From an uncultured Lachnospiraceae bacterium (GTDB lineage Bacteria; Bacillota; Clostridia; Lachnospirales; Lachnospiraceae), in NCBI GenBank assembly GCA_934371475.1, contig CAKRNX010000125.1:1-6632 (forward strand): 6,632 bases of DNA, in the 5' to 3' direction. A program made the translations under genes and the position numbers. A model generated the notes under the pieces. The model searched no databases. It was not told the DNA's origin and saw only the letters and a program-made list of their open reading frames with translations. Positions 1 through 6,270 of the stretch are shown here, piece by piece; the stretch's first letter is position 1, and every line of letters begins with the position of its first letter.

Positions 1-1452
1 GTCCAGAACACCCACCACTTTTCCCTGGTAGAACACAATAATTCTGTCGCTGAGTGCTTTTAACTCTGCCAGGTCTGCACTCACAAGAAGCAGAGATTTG
101 TCCTCATCCCGCATTTCCAGAATTTTTTTATGAATAAACTCCATAGCGCCCACGTCAACTCCTCGGGTCGGCTGATTCAGCACAATCACGTCCGCCCCCG
201 CAGTAAATTCACGTGCCACAATCGCTTTCTGTACGTTTCCTCCGGAAAGGCTCTTGATGCTGATATCCAGACTGGATGTCTTAACCGCGAACTCTTCCAC
301 ACATTCCTCACAGTACTGATTGATCGCTTTCTCATCCAGGATCTTATGTTTCGAAAAACGCTCCAGTCCTGCCGCGATCAGATTGTCCCGCACACTCATC
401 TGAGGAGCGCAGCCGTTGAGGTTACGGTCCTCCGGCACATGGGCAATGCCAAGCTCTCTGTTCTCCCGGATGCTCTCACGGCACAGATCCTTGCCCTTGT
501 ACATGATGGATCCACCGTCTGATTTCATATTCCCTGTCAGGATTTCCATGGCCTCTTTCTGACCGTTTCCTTCAATACCGGCAATTCCCAGTACTTCTCC
601 TGATCTCAGTGAAAACGAAAGATGATTCAATTTCCGGGTACCGAACTTGTCCGTATAATCCAGATCATGCACCTGCAAAATTTTCTCATCGAACACTTTG
701 GGTGTCTTATGGTAGGACAGCTTGACATCCCGTCCTACCATCATATGGGAAATCTCTTCTGTAGACACATCCGCCACATTGCAGGTTGCGATAGAACGTC
801 CGTCCTTTAATACAGTCAGTCTGTCGCACAGCTGTTTTACTTCCTGCAGCTTGTGGGAGATAAAGATAATCGTATATCCTTCCTCTTTCAGATTCTTGAG
901 CTGTTCAAACAGTTCTTCTGTCTCCTGAGGAGCCAGTACAGCCGTTGGCTCATCGAGAATAATAATCTTGGCACCGCGGTACATGGTCTTCAGTATCTCC
1001 AGCTTCTGCTTCATACCGATGGAAATATCACGCACCAGCTTGTCCGCTTCCACATAAAGATTATATTTCTTAGAGATCGCCTCTGTTTCTTCAATTGCTT
1101 TTTTCTTATCCAGGAACAGACCCTTTTTCTTTTCAATGCCGAGTACCAGATTTTCTGCCACTGTCAGAGACGGCACCAGCATCATATGCTGATGCACCAT
1201 TCCGATCCCCGCCTTGATCGCGTCCGTACTTGATGCAAAGTGTACTTCTTTTCCGTAAAGGAACACTTTTCCGCTGGTAATCTCTTCGATACCGAACAAC
1301 ATTTTCATCAGTGTTGATTTGCCGGCTCCGTTCTCGCCCACAAGTGCATGAATCTCGCCTTTATTAACACTGAAATTAATCTGATAATTCGCCAGAACTC
1401 CACCCGGATAAATTTTAGTCAGGTCTTCAACCCTTAAAATTTCCTCATTCAT
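1..1452 (-). CDS. Nucleoside/simple-sugar ABC importer, tandem ATP-binding protein (BmpA/NupO-type), 3' end cut by window edge
   Basis: This is a cytoplasmic ATPase subunit of a BMP-type ABC importer, a family that takes up nucleosides. The frame is open from the ATG at 1452 to base 1 (484 codons, no stop), so roughly the last 20-30 residues of a normal ~510-residue protein are missing. It has two fused nucleotide-binding domains. NBD1 has Walker A GENGAGKST (residues 39-47), Q-loop Q88, a divergent signature SIGMKQK (144-150), Walker B IIILDEPT (163-170) and switch H200. NBD2 has no P-loop lysine-serine (GIEGNGQKE, 292-300), a good signature LSGGNVQK (402-409), LNQPTRGVD (425-433) in place of a DE Walker B, and SAD (458-460) in place of the switch histidine. 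A degenerate second site is usual in this family. The start follows AAGG (minus strand) 7 nt upstream, 22 nt after the deoD stop, so the two are probably cotranscribed. Nucleoside specificity is inferred from family resemblance and the DeoD neighbour; permease genes are expected beyond the left edge. Confidence 0.93.
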   Translation of the reverse strand, partial: MNEEILRVEDLTKIYPGGVLANYQINFSVNKGEIHALVGENGAGKSTLMKMLFGIEEITSGKVFLYGKEVHFASSTDAIKAGIGMVHQHMMLVPSLTVAENLVLGIEKKKGLFLDKKKAIEETEAISKKYNLYVEADKLVRDISIGMKQKLEILKTMYRGAKIIILDEPTAVLAPQETEELFEQLKNLKEEGYTIIFISHKLQEVKQLCDRLTVLKDGRSIATCNVADVSTEEISHMMVGRDVKLSYHKTPKVFDEKILQVHDLDYTDKFGTRKLNHLSFSLRSGEVLGIAGIEGNGQKEAMEILTGNMKSDGGSIMYKGKDLCRESIRENRELGIAHVPEDRNLNGCAPQMSVRDNLIAAGLERFSKHKILDEKAINQYCEECVEEFAVKTSSLDISIKSLSGGNVQKAIVAREFTAGADVIVLNQPTRGVDVGAMEFIHKKILEMRDEDKSLLLVSADLAELKALSDRIIVFYQGKVVGVLD

Positions 1453-1474
1453 ATTCCTACCTTACTCTTTCCTG

Positions 1475-2194
1475 TCAGGCCAGCTTCAAAGCGACATCAA
1501 TCATATCTGTGAACGTTTCCTGACGCTCTTCGGCTGTCGTCACTTCATCGGTAAAGGAAGAATCAGAGATAGTCAGGATACAAATCGCATTCACGCCTGC
1601 ATAAGCGGCATTGCTGTAAAGGGCAGCAGACTCCATCTCAACAGCCAGCACACCCATCTGTGTCCAGGTGGTGCCTACCGGCGGCAGCTGCGGATTGTAG
1701 AACATATCTGAACTGAGAATATTGCCCACATGATAGTGCAGCCCCTTCTTCTTTGCTTCTTCCACGGCTTTGCTCAGCAGCTCGTAACTGCAGATGCAGG
1801 AGTAATCTCCCGGCAGACGGAACTGTTTGACATAATTTGATGTCGTGCAGGCACCCATGCCGATAACTACATCACGGATCTTGACATCCGGCTGCATTGC
1901 CCCCGCCGTACCTACGCGGATCAGATTTTTGCATCCGTAGAAATGAATCAGCTCATGGGAATAAATACCGATAGACGCGCATCCCATGCCTGTGCCCATT
2001 ACAGATACGGGTTTTCCCTCATATTTTCCGGTAAATCCAAACATATTCCGCACAGAATTAAACTGTTTTACATCTGTCAGAAATGTATCTGCGATAAATT
2101 TTGCCCGCAGCGGATCTCCCGGAAGCAGTACAGTCTCAGCGATGTCCCCTAGTGCTGCTCCGATATGTGGTGTTGGAATTCCATGTTTTGCCAT
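1475..2194 (-). CDS. deoD: Purine nucleoside phosphorylase, DeoD type
   Basis: This cytoplasmic enzyme splits purine (deoxy)nucleosides with phosphate into free base and (deoxy)ribose-1-phosphate. It is 239 residues, the normal length for the hexameric DeoD family. Residues matching the known E. coli active site are present: H10 in TPH, G26 and R30 in LPGDPLRAKFIA, R49, the GTGMGCASIGIYSHEL loop (67-82), R93 in RVGTAGAM, E186-M187-E188 in VEMESAALY, catalytic D211 in LTISDS, and R224. A longer reading from a TTG at 2203 is possible but rejected, because that TTG abuts the AGGAGG at 2204-2209. The ATG at 2194 lies 9 nt from this site and is the better start. It sits 87 nt downstream of the M20 hydrolase and 22 nt upstream of the ABC ATPase, all on the same strand, consistent with a nucleoside salvage operon. 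The AT-rich gap before it could hold a weak internal promoter, but none is convincing. Confidence 0.97.
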   Translation of the reverse strand: MAKHGIPTPHIGAALGDIAETVLLPGDPLRAKFIADTFLTDVKQFNSVRNMFGFTGKYEGKPVSVMGTGMGCASIGIYSHELIHFYGCKNLIRVGTAGAMQPDVKIRDVVIGMGACTTSNYVKQFRLPGDYSCICSYELLSKAVEEAKKKGLHYHVGNILSSDMFYNPQLPPVGTTWTQMGVLAVEMESAALYSNAAYAGVNAICILTISDSSFTDEVTTAEERQETFTDMIDVALKLA

Positions 2195-2203
2195 GATTGA
2201 CAA

Positions 2204-2209
2204 CCTCCT
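2204..2209 (-). promoter_or_regulatory. Ribosome binding site that fixes the deoD start
   Basis: A perfect AGGAGG on the minus strand ends 9 nt before the ATG at 2194. It directly abuts the alternative in-frame TTG at 2203, which is therefore an unlikely start. Confidence 0.85.
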
Positions 2210-2281
2210 GTATGTTTATTATTAATATCTAGCCTTTCCTCTGTGCCTAACCTGAACGTCAGGCTCATATAAGCAAGTACG

Positions 2282-3556
2282 CTATTCAACGCTGTGCAGC
2301 CAGTGCTCCATGTAGAATTTTTTGCGCTCCTCGTAACCGTCCTTTGACACCCGAAGCTCCGGATGCTCCATCAGATCCGCTACTGTGCGCAGCACCACTT
2401 CTGCGGTGTGCAGATAGGCATTCTCTTCGTCCACAATCGTAAAAGCTCCGCTGTGAATCCGCCCTTTCATGCCGGAAAATCCAAACTGTACGGTAGGCAG
2501 AAGATATCCCAGATCTCCCACGTCTCCCGATGCGCCGGATACAACGCCCTTGACAATCTTTTCTTCCGGACAGATGCGCAGCATATTTTTATGAATGACT
2601 GCATTCAGCTCATCTGACTGCTTGAGCGGCATATAACCGGTCTGATCCTCCACGCTGCATTCCATCCCCAGTGCTCTGGCACTGTAAACAGCACAGTCAT
2701 CAAACTTCCTGCCGGCTTCCAGCAGCGCATCCAGTGTATTAGCACGAATATAGGACTCCATGACCACTTCGTCCGGTATGACATTCACACTGCCTGAAGA
2801 GGAAGTGATCACCGGATGAATACAGATGCCGTCCTCTTTGGAAAACTGGTCTTTCATAAACGCAATCGCATTCATACAAAGCGTAGCCGCGTGCAGCGCA
2901 TTTCTCCCCAAGTGAGGAGCCGCGCCGGAGTGCGACGCTTTTCCGTGAAATACGACCCGTTTCATCATAAAACCTGCCAGTGTGGATCCGACATCAAACA
3001 ATGTCCCTTCATCACCATTGATATGCATGCTCAGCACACAGTCCACATCATCAAACAGGCCCTGTGCAATCATATTCTGTTTGCCGGAATAATAACGGAT
3101 CTTTCCCTCATTAATCAGTGTTTTTCGGTAATCAAAGTCAATAAACTCCTCCGCGGGTGTGGCGATAAAGCTGACTCTTGTACCGGTGCGCTCTGCAATG
3201 CCCATATCTTTGAGCATCTTCAGCACATAGGCCATCACCGTTGTCTGAATGCTGTGACCGCAGGAATGAAACGGATACCGCCTGCTGCCTTCGCTCACAT
3301 ACAGCGCATCCATATCAGCCACCAGGGCAATGTGGTATCCCGACGGATCTCCGATCTCAGCTTTCAGTCCGGTCAGAGCCGCATGCTGCACGTTAATATT
3401 TTCACATAGTAAAAAGGAAGTAAGAATCTTTCCTGATTCCACTTCCTTAAACCCTGGCTCCGGACACGCAAAAAGCTTCCGTCCCATGGAAAGTATCTCT
3501 TCGCGGTTTTCATCCAGCAGCACAGTGATATTGTCTGAATTTCTCTGTTCTGTCAT
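2282..3556 (-). CDS. M20 family metallopeptidase / amidohydrolase (M20D-like)
   Basis: This is a probable cytoplasmic, metal-dependent amide hydrolase of 424 residues, normal for M20 enzymes; no signal peptide is seen. By comparison with M20D enzymes such as IAA-amino-acid hydrolases and AbgA, the metal ligands are C99 and H101 in HSCGHS, E137 after the catalytic E136 in TPAEE (133-137), H178 in SMHING, and H368 in RIHSG. The usual HACGHD reads HSCGHS here. The dimerisation (lid) domain begins near residue 195 with VVFHGKASHSGAAPH, followed by GRNALHAA and SGSVNVIPDEVVMESY (254-269). GASGDVGDLGYLLP (341-354) is a conserved C-terminal segment that resembles AbgB-type members. The start ATG follows GAAGG about 10 nt upstream. 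It is the first gene after the promoter at 3639-3668 and precedes deoD and the nucleoside ABC ATPase. The family is clear, but the substrate (peptide, N-acyl amino acid, aminobenzoyl-glutamate or other amide) cannot be read from the sequence. Confidence 0.92.
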   Translation of the reverse strand: MTEQRNSDNITVLLDENREEILSMGRKLFACPEPGFKEVESGKILTSFLLCENINVQHAALTGLKAEIGDPSGYHIALVADMDALYVSEGSRRYPFHSCGHSIQTTVMAYVLKMLKDMGIAERTGTRVSFIATPAEEFIDFDYRKTLINEGKIRYYSGKQNMIAQGLFDDVDCVLSMHINGDEGTLFDVGSTLAGFMMKRVVFHGKASHSGAAPHLGRNALHAATLCMNAIAFMKDQFSKEDGICIHPVITSSSGSVNVIPDEVVMESYIRANTLDALLEAGRKFDDCAVYSARALGMECSVEDQTGYMPLKQSDELNAVIHKNMLRICPEEKIVKGVVSGASGDVGDLGYLLPTVQFGFSGMKGRIHSGAFTIVDEENAYLHTAEVVLRTVADLMEHPELRVSKDGYEERKKFYMEHWLHSVE

Positions 3557-3624
3557 GTTTTACGTACCTTCTTAATGTTTTATCCGAAACTCAGTATACC
3601 TTTTCTTTTTCGGTTTCTGCATAT

Positions 3625-3642
3625 TACTATATTAATGTAGTA
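3625..3642. promoter_or_regulatory. 18-bp palindrome over the -10/+1 region, candidate operator
   Basis: The sequence TACTATATTAATGTAGTA is its own reverse complement except for one of nine base pairs. Its half-sites TACTA and TAGTA are separated by 8 bp. It overlaps part of the minus-strand -10 and spans the predicted transcription start, a typical repressor position. Its size and AT-rich centre would fit a dimeric regulator (for example GntR- or MarR-like), but no regulator gene is in the window and the protein is unknown. It lacks the long GC stem and T-run of a terminator. Confidence 0.5.
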
Positions 3643-3668
3643 TAATGCTTTCCGTTTTTCTTTGTCAA
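3639..3668 (-). promoter_or_regulatory. SigA/sigma-70-type promoter of the M20-deoD-ABC operon
   Basis: On the minus strand there is a perfect -35 TTGACA (3668-3663), an 18-nt spacer, and a -10 TATACT (3644-3639), one mismatch from TATAAT. Transcription would start near 3632, giving a leader of about 75 nt before the M20 hydrolase ATG at 3556. The -10 and predicted start overlap the palindrome at 3625-3642, which suggests repression at this site. The assignment is by motif only. Confidence 0.7.
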
Positions 3669-3815
3669 TACTTAGCTCTCAATTTTCGCACCTACATCAC
3701 ATATGAAGTGACGCACACTGTTCAGCGGACAACGGATGGGAGCCGACCGAAACAAAGTGTAGATGCAGAAGTATTCCTGAACAGGTGGATCATAGAGCCC
3801 GACCGGGCAAATCTG

Positions 3816-3843
3816 GTATGTTTTTCCGTCTCAGACATATATA
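3816..3843 (+). promoter_or_regulatory. Weak sigma-E-like promoter candidate for the deacetylase
   Basis: A -35-like GTATGTT (3816-3822) lies 13 nt before CATATATA (3836-3843). Against the Bacillus mother-cell sigma-E pattern (KMATATT, about 14 nt, CATACAHT) this matches 5 of 7 and 6 of 8 positions. Transcription would start near 3850, about 33 nt before the ATG. Sigma-E control would suit a PdaB-like gene, since B. subtilis pdaB belongs to that regulon, but AT-rich matches arise easily by chance. Confidence 0.25.
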
Positions 3844-3882
3844 TGGAAACAAGAATATTTTTCCGGAGGATCTCCCCGCACA

Positions 3883-4680
3883 ATGAGAAATTTATGGAAA
3901 AACCGGAAACTTTCTCCTTCCGCCGTCTACCATCTGCGCGGCATCGGCGTTGTACTGCTGTGTATGCTGCTGTTTCTGGCGGGTTCCTATTATACAAAAG
4001 ATCAGATTGTGACTGTCTCCACCATGCAGAGTCAGAAAGAACTTCCAGTCTACTGTGTGCAGACAGAAAAGCCTTGGGTCGCGCTCTCGTTTGACGCTGC
4101 CTGGGGAAATGAAGATACCCAGAATATTCTGGATATTCTGGCCAAGCACAATATAAAAGTTACATTTTTTATGACGGGAGGGTGGGTAGACAGCTACCCG
4201 GAAGATGTCAGGCGAATTGCTGCAGCCGGCCATGATCTGGGCAACCACAGTGAACATCACAAAAATATGAGCCAGCTCTCAGAAAACCAGCAGAAGGAAG
4301 AGATTACAACAGTACATGAAAAAGTAAAAGCCCTTACGGGGATTGATATGGATCTGTTCCGTCCTCCATACGGAGACTATAATTCTCAGGTCATCCAAAA
4401 TATAAAATCCTGTGGCTATCTTCCCATCCAGTGGGATGTCGATTCCCTTGACTGGAAAGATTACGGTATTGATTCCATTATCCAGACTGTGACAGAACAC
4501 CGTCATCTTGGAAACGGCTCCATCATTCTGATGCATAACGGCGCCAAATACACCGCTCAGGCTCTGGACACTGTGATTACCAGACTTCAGGAAAAGGGAT
4601 ACCAGATCGTTCCGATCTCTCAGCTGGTATCCCGTGAAAACTATACGATCGATCATGAAGGGAGACAAATTCCCGGATAA
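3883..4680 (+). CDS. Membrane-anchored polysaccharide deacetylase, NodB/CE4 family, PdaB-like
   Basis: This is a predicted extracytoplasmic carbohydrate deacetylase of 265 residues, close to B. subtilis PdaB in length. A basic N-terminus is followed by one hydrophobic segment (about residues 19-37, RGIGVVLLCMLLFLAGSYY), read as a signal anchor with the NodB domain outside. The CE4 motifs are in order: motif 1 SFDAAWG (69-75) with the catalytic base D71; motif 2 NHSEHH (121-126) with metal ligands H122 and H126; motif 3 RPPYG (160-164); motif 4 around DVDSLDW (185-191); motif 5 LMHNG (216-220) with H218. In classical members motif 1 is TFDD; here the second aspartate, a metal ligand, is A72, a variation known in PdaB-like proteins. 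The ribosome binding site GGAGGA (3865-3870) is 12 nt from the ATG, slightly long. It is a single gene, divergent from the nucleoside operon and convergent with the thiamine operon. A sporulation or cell-wall role is inferred from family resemblance; activity is uncertain. Confidence 0.92.
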   Translation: MRNLWKNRKLSPSAVYHLRGIGVVLLCMLLFLAGSYYTKDQIVTVSTMQSQKELPVYCVQTEKPWVALSFDAAWGNEDTQNILDILAKHNIKVTFFMTGGWVDSYPEDVRRIAAAGHDLGNHSEHHKNMSQLSENQQKEEITTVHEKVKALTGIDMDLFRPPYGDYNSQVIQNIKSCGYLPIQWDVDSLDWKDYGIDSIIQTVTEHRHLGNGSIILMHNGAKYTAQALDTVITRLQEKGYQIVPISQLVSRENYTIDHEGRQIPG

Positions 4681-4684
4681 TCAA

Positions 4685-4701
4685 AAGTCACTTTATGACT
4701 T
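4685..4701. terminator. Small hairpin after the deacetylase stop, weak terminator candidate
   Basis: AAGTCA and TGACTT form a 6-bp stem with a 5-nt loop, 4 nt after the deacetylase stop. Read on the minus strand it ends in a short TTTT run, so it could weakly end thiamine-operon transcripts. On the plus strand there is no T-tract after it. The stem is AT-rich and short. Confidence 0.22.
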
Positions 4702-4704
4702 CTG

Positions 4705-4753
4705 GCGCACCCGTGCGGACACCCAAATACCTCTTCAGCTCCACACGGGGCGC
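4705..4753. repeat. GC-rich imperfect inverted repeat in the convergent intergenic region
   Basis: The left arm GCGCACCCGTGCGG (4705-4718) pairs with the right arm CCACACGGGGCGC (4741-4753). The stem has 4 bp, a bulged A, 6 bp, one mismatch and 2 bp, around a 22-nt loop. The motif GGCGCACCC recurs at the left arm (4704-4712) and just after the right arm (4749-4757), where GCGCACCCTGCTGCGC can form a further small stem. It lies in the 152 nt between two convergent stop codons (4681-4832), where no gene is recognisable. It may be a transcription-end structure without a T-tract or a dispersed intergenic repeat; one copy cannot tell. Confidence 0.5.
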
Positions 4754-4832
4754 ACCCTGCTGCGCGAACCACAGCCTTTGACTGTACAGCTTTTGTCACG
4801 CATGCAAGCTCCCCTCATATACGGTTTCCTGT

Positions 4833-5621
4833 TTAATCCAAAACGATGCGGTATCCGTGATCCAGCGGACCGCTGCCGGCTCCAAGATCCAGCATTGACT
4901 CCAGTGCCCCAGACAGATAATTTTTGGCCCGCTCCACCGCATCCTCCAGTGTCATTTCTCTGGCCAGTCCAGCCGCTATGGCGCTGCTGAGCGTGCAGCC
5001 GGTTCCATGCGTATTTGGATTGTCAATGCGTCTGCCATGAAACCAGCGCACAGAATCCCCCTTTACCAGCACATCACTGGCATCCTCCAGGCTGTGTCCG
5101 CCCTTGCAGAGCACACTGCATCCACAACTGCGGCTGATCTGCTCCGCCGCCCGAACCATATCCTCTTTGCTCCGTATCGGCATACCGGACAAAACCTGTG
5201 CCTCTGGAATATTGGGTGTTACAACAGCCGCCAGCGGAAACAGAAGCTCTTTCATGGCCTGCACAGCCGCCTCCCCCGTAAGTGCTGCCCCACTGGTCGC
5301 AACCATCACCGGATCTACCACAACATTACGTGCCTGATACTCTTTTAACTTCCCTGCTGTCACTTTAATCAGCTCAGGCGAGGGAAGCATTCCAATCTTT
5401 ACGGCATCCGGGCAAATATCTGTGAAAATACAGTCCAGCTGCTGCTCCAGAAAATGTGCCGACACATCCATAATCGCAGCGACTCCCATCGTATTCTGGG
5501 CTGTCAGCGCCGTAATCGCACTCATCGCATAGACGCCATTTGCCATCATAGTTTTAATATCGGCCTGTATTCCGGCCCCGCCGCTGCAGTCACTGCCCGC
5601 AATTGTCAATGCTGTCTTCAT
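4833..5621 (-). CDS. thiD: Hydroxymethylpyrimidine/phosphomethylpyrimidine kinase
   Basis: This cytoplasmic ribokinase-fold enzyme phosphorylates 4-amino-5-hydroxymethyl-2-methylpyrimidine (HMP) to HMP-P and then HMP-PP, supplying the pyrimidine half of thiamine phosphate. It is 262 residues, the usual single-domain ThiD length, with no ThiE or ThiN fusion. Diagnostic segments are AGSDCSGGAGIQADIKT (8-24), TALTAQNT (37-44), DPVMVATSG (103-111), TPNIPEA (135-141), KGGH (173-176) and the anion-hole motif NTHGTGCTLSSA (203-214) with C209. The ATG at 5621 lies 4 nt after the thiE stop, with CGGAG 7 nt upstream inside the end of thiE, so it is translated from the same message. It is the last gene of the operon and converges on the deacetylase. 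Some ThiD/PdxK-type homologues also act on pyridoxal or pyridoxine, but the thi context makes HMP the natural substrate. Confidence 0.96.
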   Translation of the reverse strand: MKTALTIAGSDCSGGAGIQADIKTMMANGVYAMSAITALTAQNTMGVAAIMDVSAHFLEQQLDCIFTDICPDAVKIGMLPSPELIKVTAGKLKEYQARNVVVDPVMVATSGAALTGEAAVQAMKELLFPLAAVVTPNIPEAQVLSGMPIRSKEDMVRAAEQISRSCGCSVLCKGGHSLEDASDVLVKGDSVRWFHGRRIDNPNTHGTGCTLSSAIAAGLAREMTLEDAVERAKNYLSGALESMLDLGAGSGPLDHGYRIVLD

Positions 5622-5625
5622 ATGC

Positions 5626-6270
5626 TCACTCCGTTTCCACCATCTTCTCGGTACGCAGTTTCAGTCTTTCTGTGGCCGCCTGAATATCTTTCTGCCCAAA
5701 AATTGCGCTGATGACTGCAATCCCGCAGATCCCGCTTCCCGCAAGCTCTGTCACGTTCTTCTCCGTAATGCCGCCGATGGCAATAACCGGGATCTGTACC
5801 GCTTCGCAGATATCCCGCAATACCTCATGCGGTACCTCTACCGCATCATCCTTGGACCCGGTAGGAAACACAGCTCCCACGCCCAGATAGTCAGCACCCT
5901 GCCGTTCTGCCAGCAATGCCTGTTCTACGGTCTGCGCAGATACTCCGATGATCTTATCTGCCCCGAGTCTGCGCCGTACATCACCTGCAGCCATATCACT
6001 CTGTCCTACATGCACCCCATCCGCATTCATTGCCGCCGCAATCTCCACATTATCATTAACGACAAACGGTACATGGTACGCACGGCACAGCTTCTGTATC
6101 TCTGCTGCCTCTTCCATAAAATGAGCCTCATCAAGTGTTTTTTCTCTCAGCTGTACAAAAGTGGCTCCCCCTTTTAAGGCTTTCTCTACCTGACTGTAAA
6201 GTGTCTCACCGTTCAGCCAGTGCCGGTCCGTCACCGCATACAGCAAAAGATCTTTTTTATCGCACTTCAT
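5626..6270 (-). CDS. thiE: Thiamine-phosphate synthase
   Basis: This cytoplasmic TIM-barrel enzyme condenses HMP-PP with thiazole phosphate (THZ-P) to give thiamine monophosphate and pyrophosphate. It is 214 residues, typical for ThiE. Recognisable motifs are QLREK (40-44) and VNDN (71-74), which contact the pyrimidine pyrophosphate and Mg2+, GVHVGQSD (85-92), GVSAQT (109-114), GAVFPTGSKDDA (132-143) and IGGI (166-169) followed by GIAVISAIF near the phosphate site. The start chosen is the ATG at 6270, preceded by AAAGAGG with 8 nt spacing. An upstream extension in the same frame would run deep into thiM and has no thiE similarity. It overlaps the end of thiM by 14 nt in another frame and ends 4 nt before thiD, which suggests translational coupling within one operon. 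Confidence 0.96.
   Translation of the reverse strand: MKCDKKDLLLYAVTDRHWLNGETLYSQVEKALKGGATFVQLREKTLDEAHFMEEAAEIQKLCRAYHVPFVVNDNVEIAAAMNADGVHVGQSDMAAGDVRRRLGADKIIGVSAQTVEQALLAERQGADYLGVGAVFPTGSKDDAVEVPHEVLRDICEAVQIPVIAIGGITEKNVTELAGSGICGIAVISAIFGQKDIQAATERLKLRTEKMVETE

Larger units (their letters stand above)
3557..3882. other. Divergent intergenic region between the M20 hydrolase and the deacetylase
   Basis: These 326 nt separate two divergently transcribed genes. The left part carries the minus-strand promoter and palindrome (3625-3668) and about 75 nt of leader for the nucleoside operon. The right part (about 3670-3882) shows no gene with a credible ribosome binding site. It holds a small GC palindrome, GCCCGACCGGGC (3797-3808), with no T-tract, a weak sigma-E-like promoter candidate (3816-3843), and the deacetylase ribosome binding site (GGAGGA, 3865-3870). 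Confidence 0.8.

Noticed and set aside
2251..2263. CCTGAACGTCAGG hairpin between the M20 gene and deoD as a terminator
   Set aside because: It has only a 5-bp stem with a 3-nt loop and no T-run on either strand. It might affect message processing but does not support an operon break.
3641..3646. Perfect TATAAT on the plus strand as a -10 for the deacetylase
   Set aside because: No -35 resembling TTGACA lies 16-18 nt upstream and there is no extended -10. It would imply a 230-nt leader and lies within the minus-strand promoter, so it is probably incidental to the AT-rich palindrome.
3797..3808. GCCCGACCGGGC palindrome upstream of the deacetylase as a terminator or operator
   Set aside because: It is short, lacks a T-tract and lies away from any convincing promoter. 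It is likely to be a chance GC palindrome.
3645..4094. Plus-strand 149-codon open frame upstream of and overlapping the deacetylase
   Set aside because: It has no ribosome binding site before its ATG, which lies in the promoter/palindrome region. It runs out of frame into the deacetylase and its translation shows no recognisable domain.
4634..4990. Plus-strand 118-codon open frame bridging the deacetylase end, the intergenic gap and the thiD end
   Set aside because: Most of it overlaps real genes in other frames, it has no ribosome binding site, and the protein is compositionally odd (Pro/Arg-rich). It reads best as chance, although the intergenic part may belong to a repeat.
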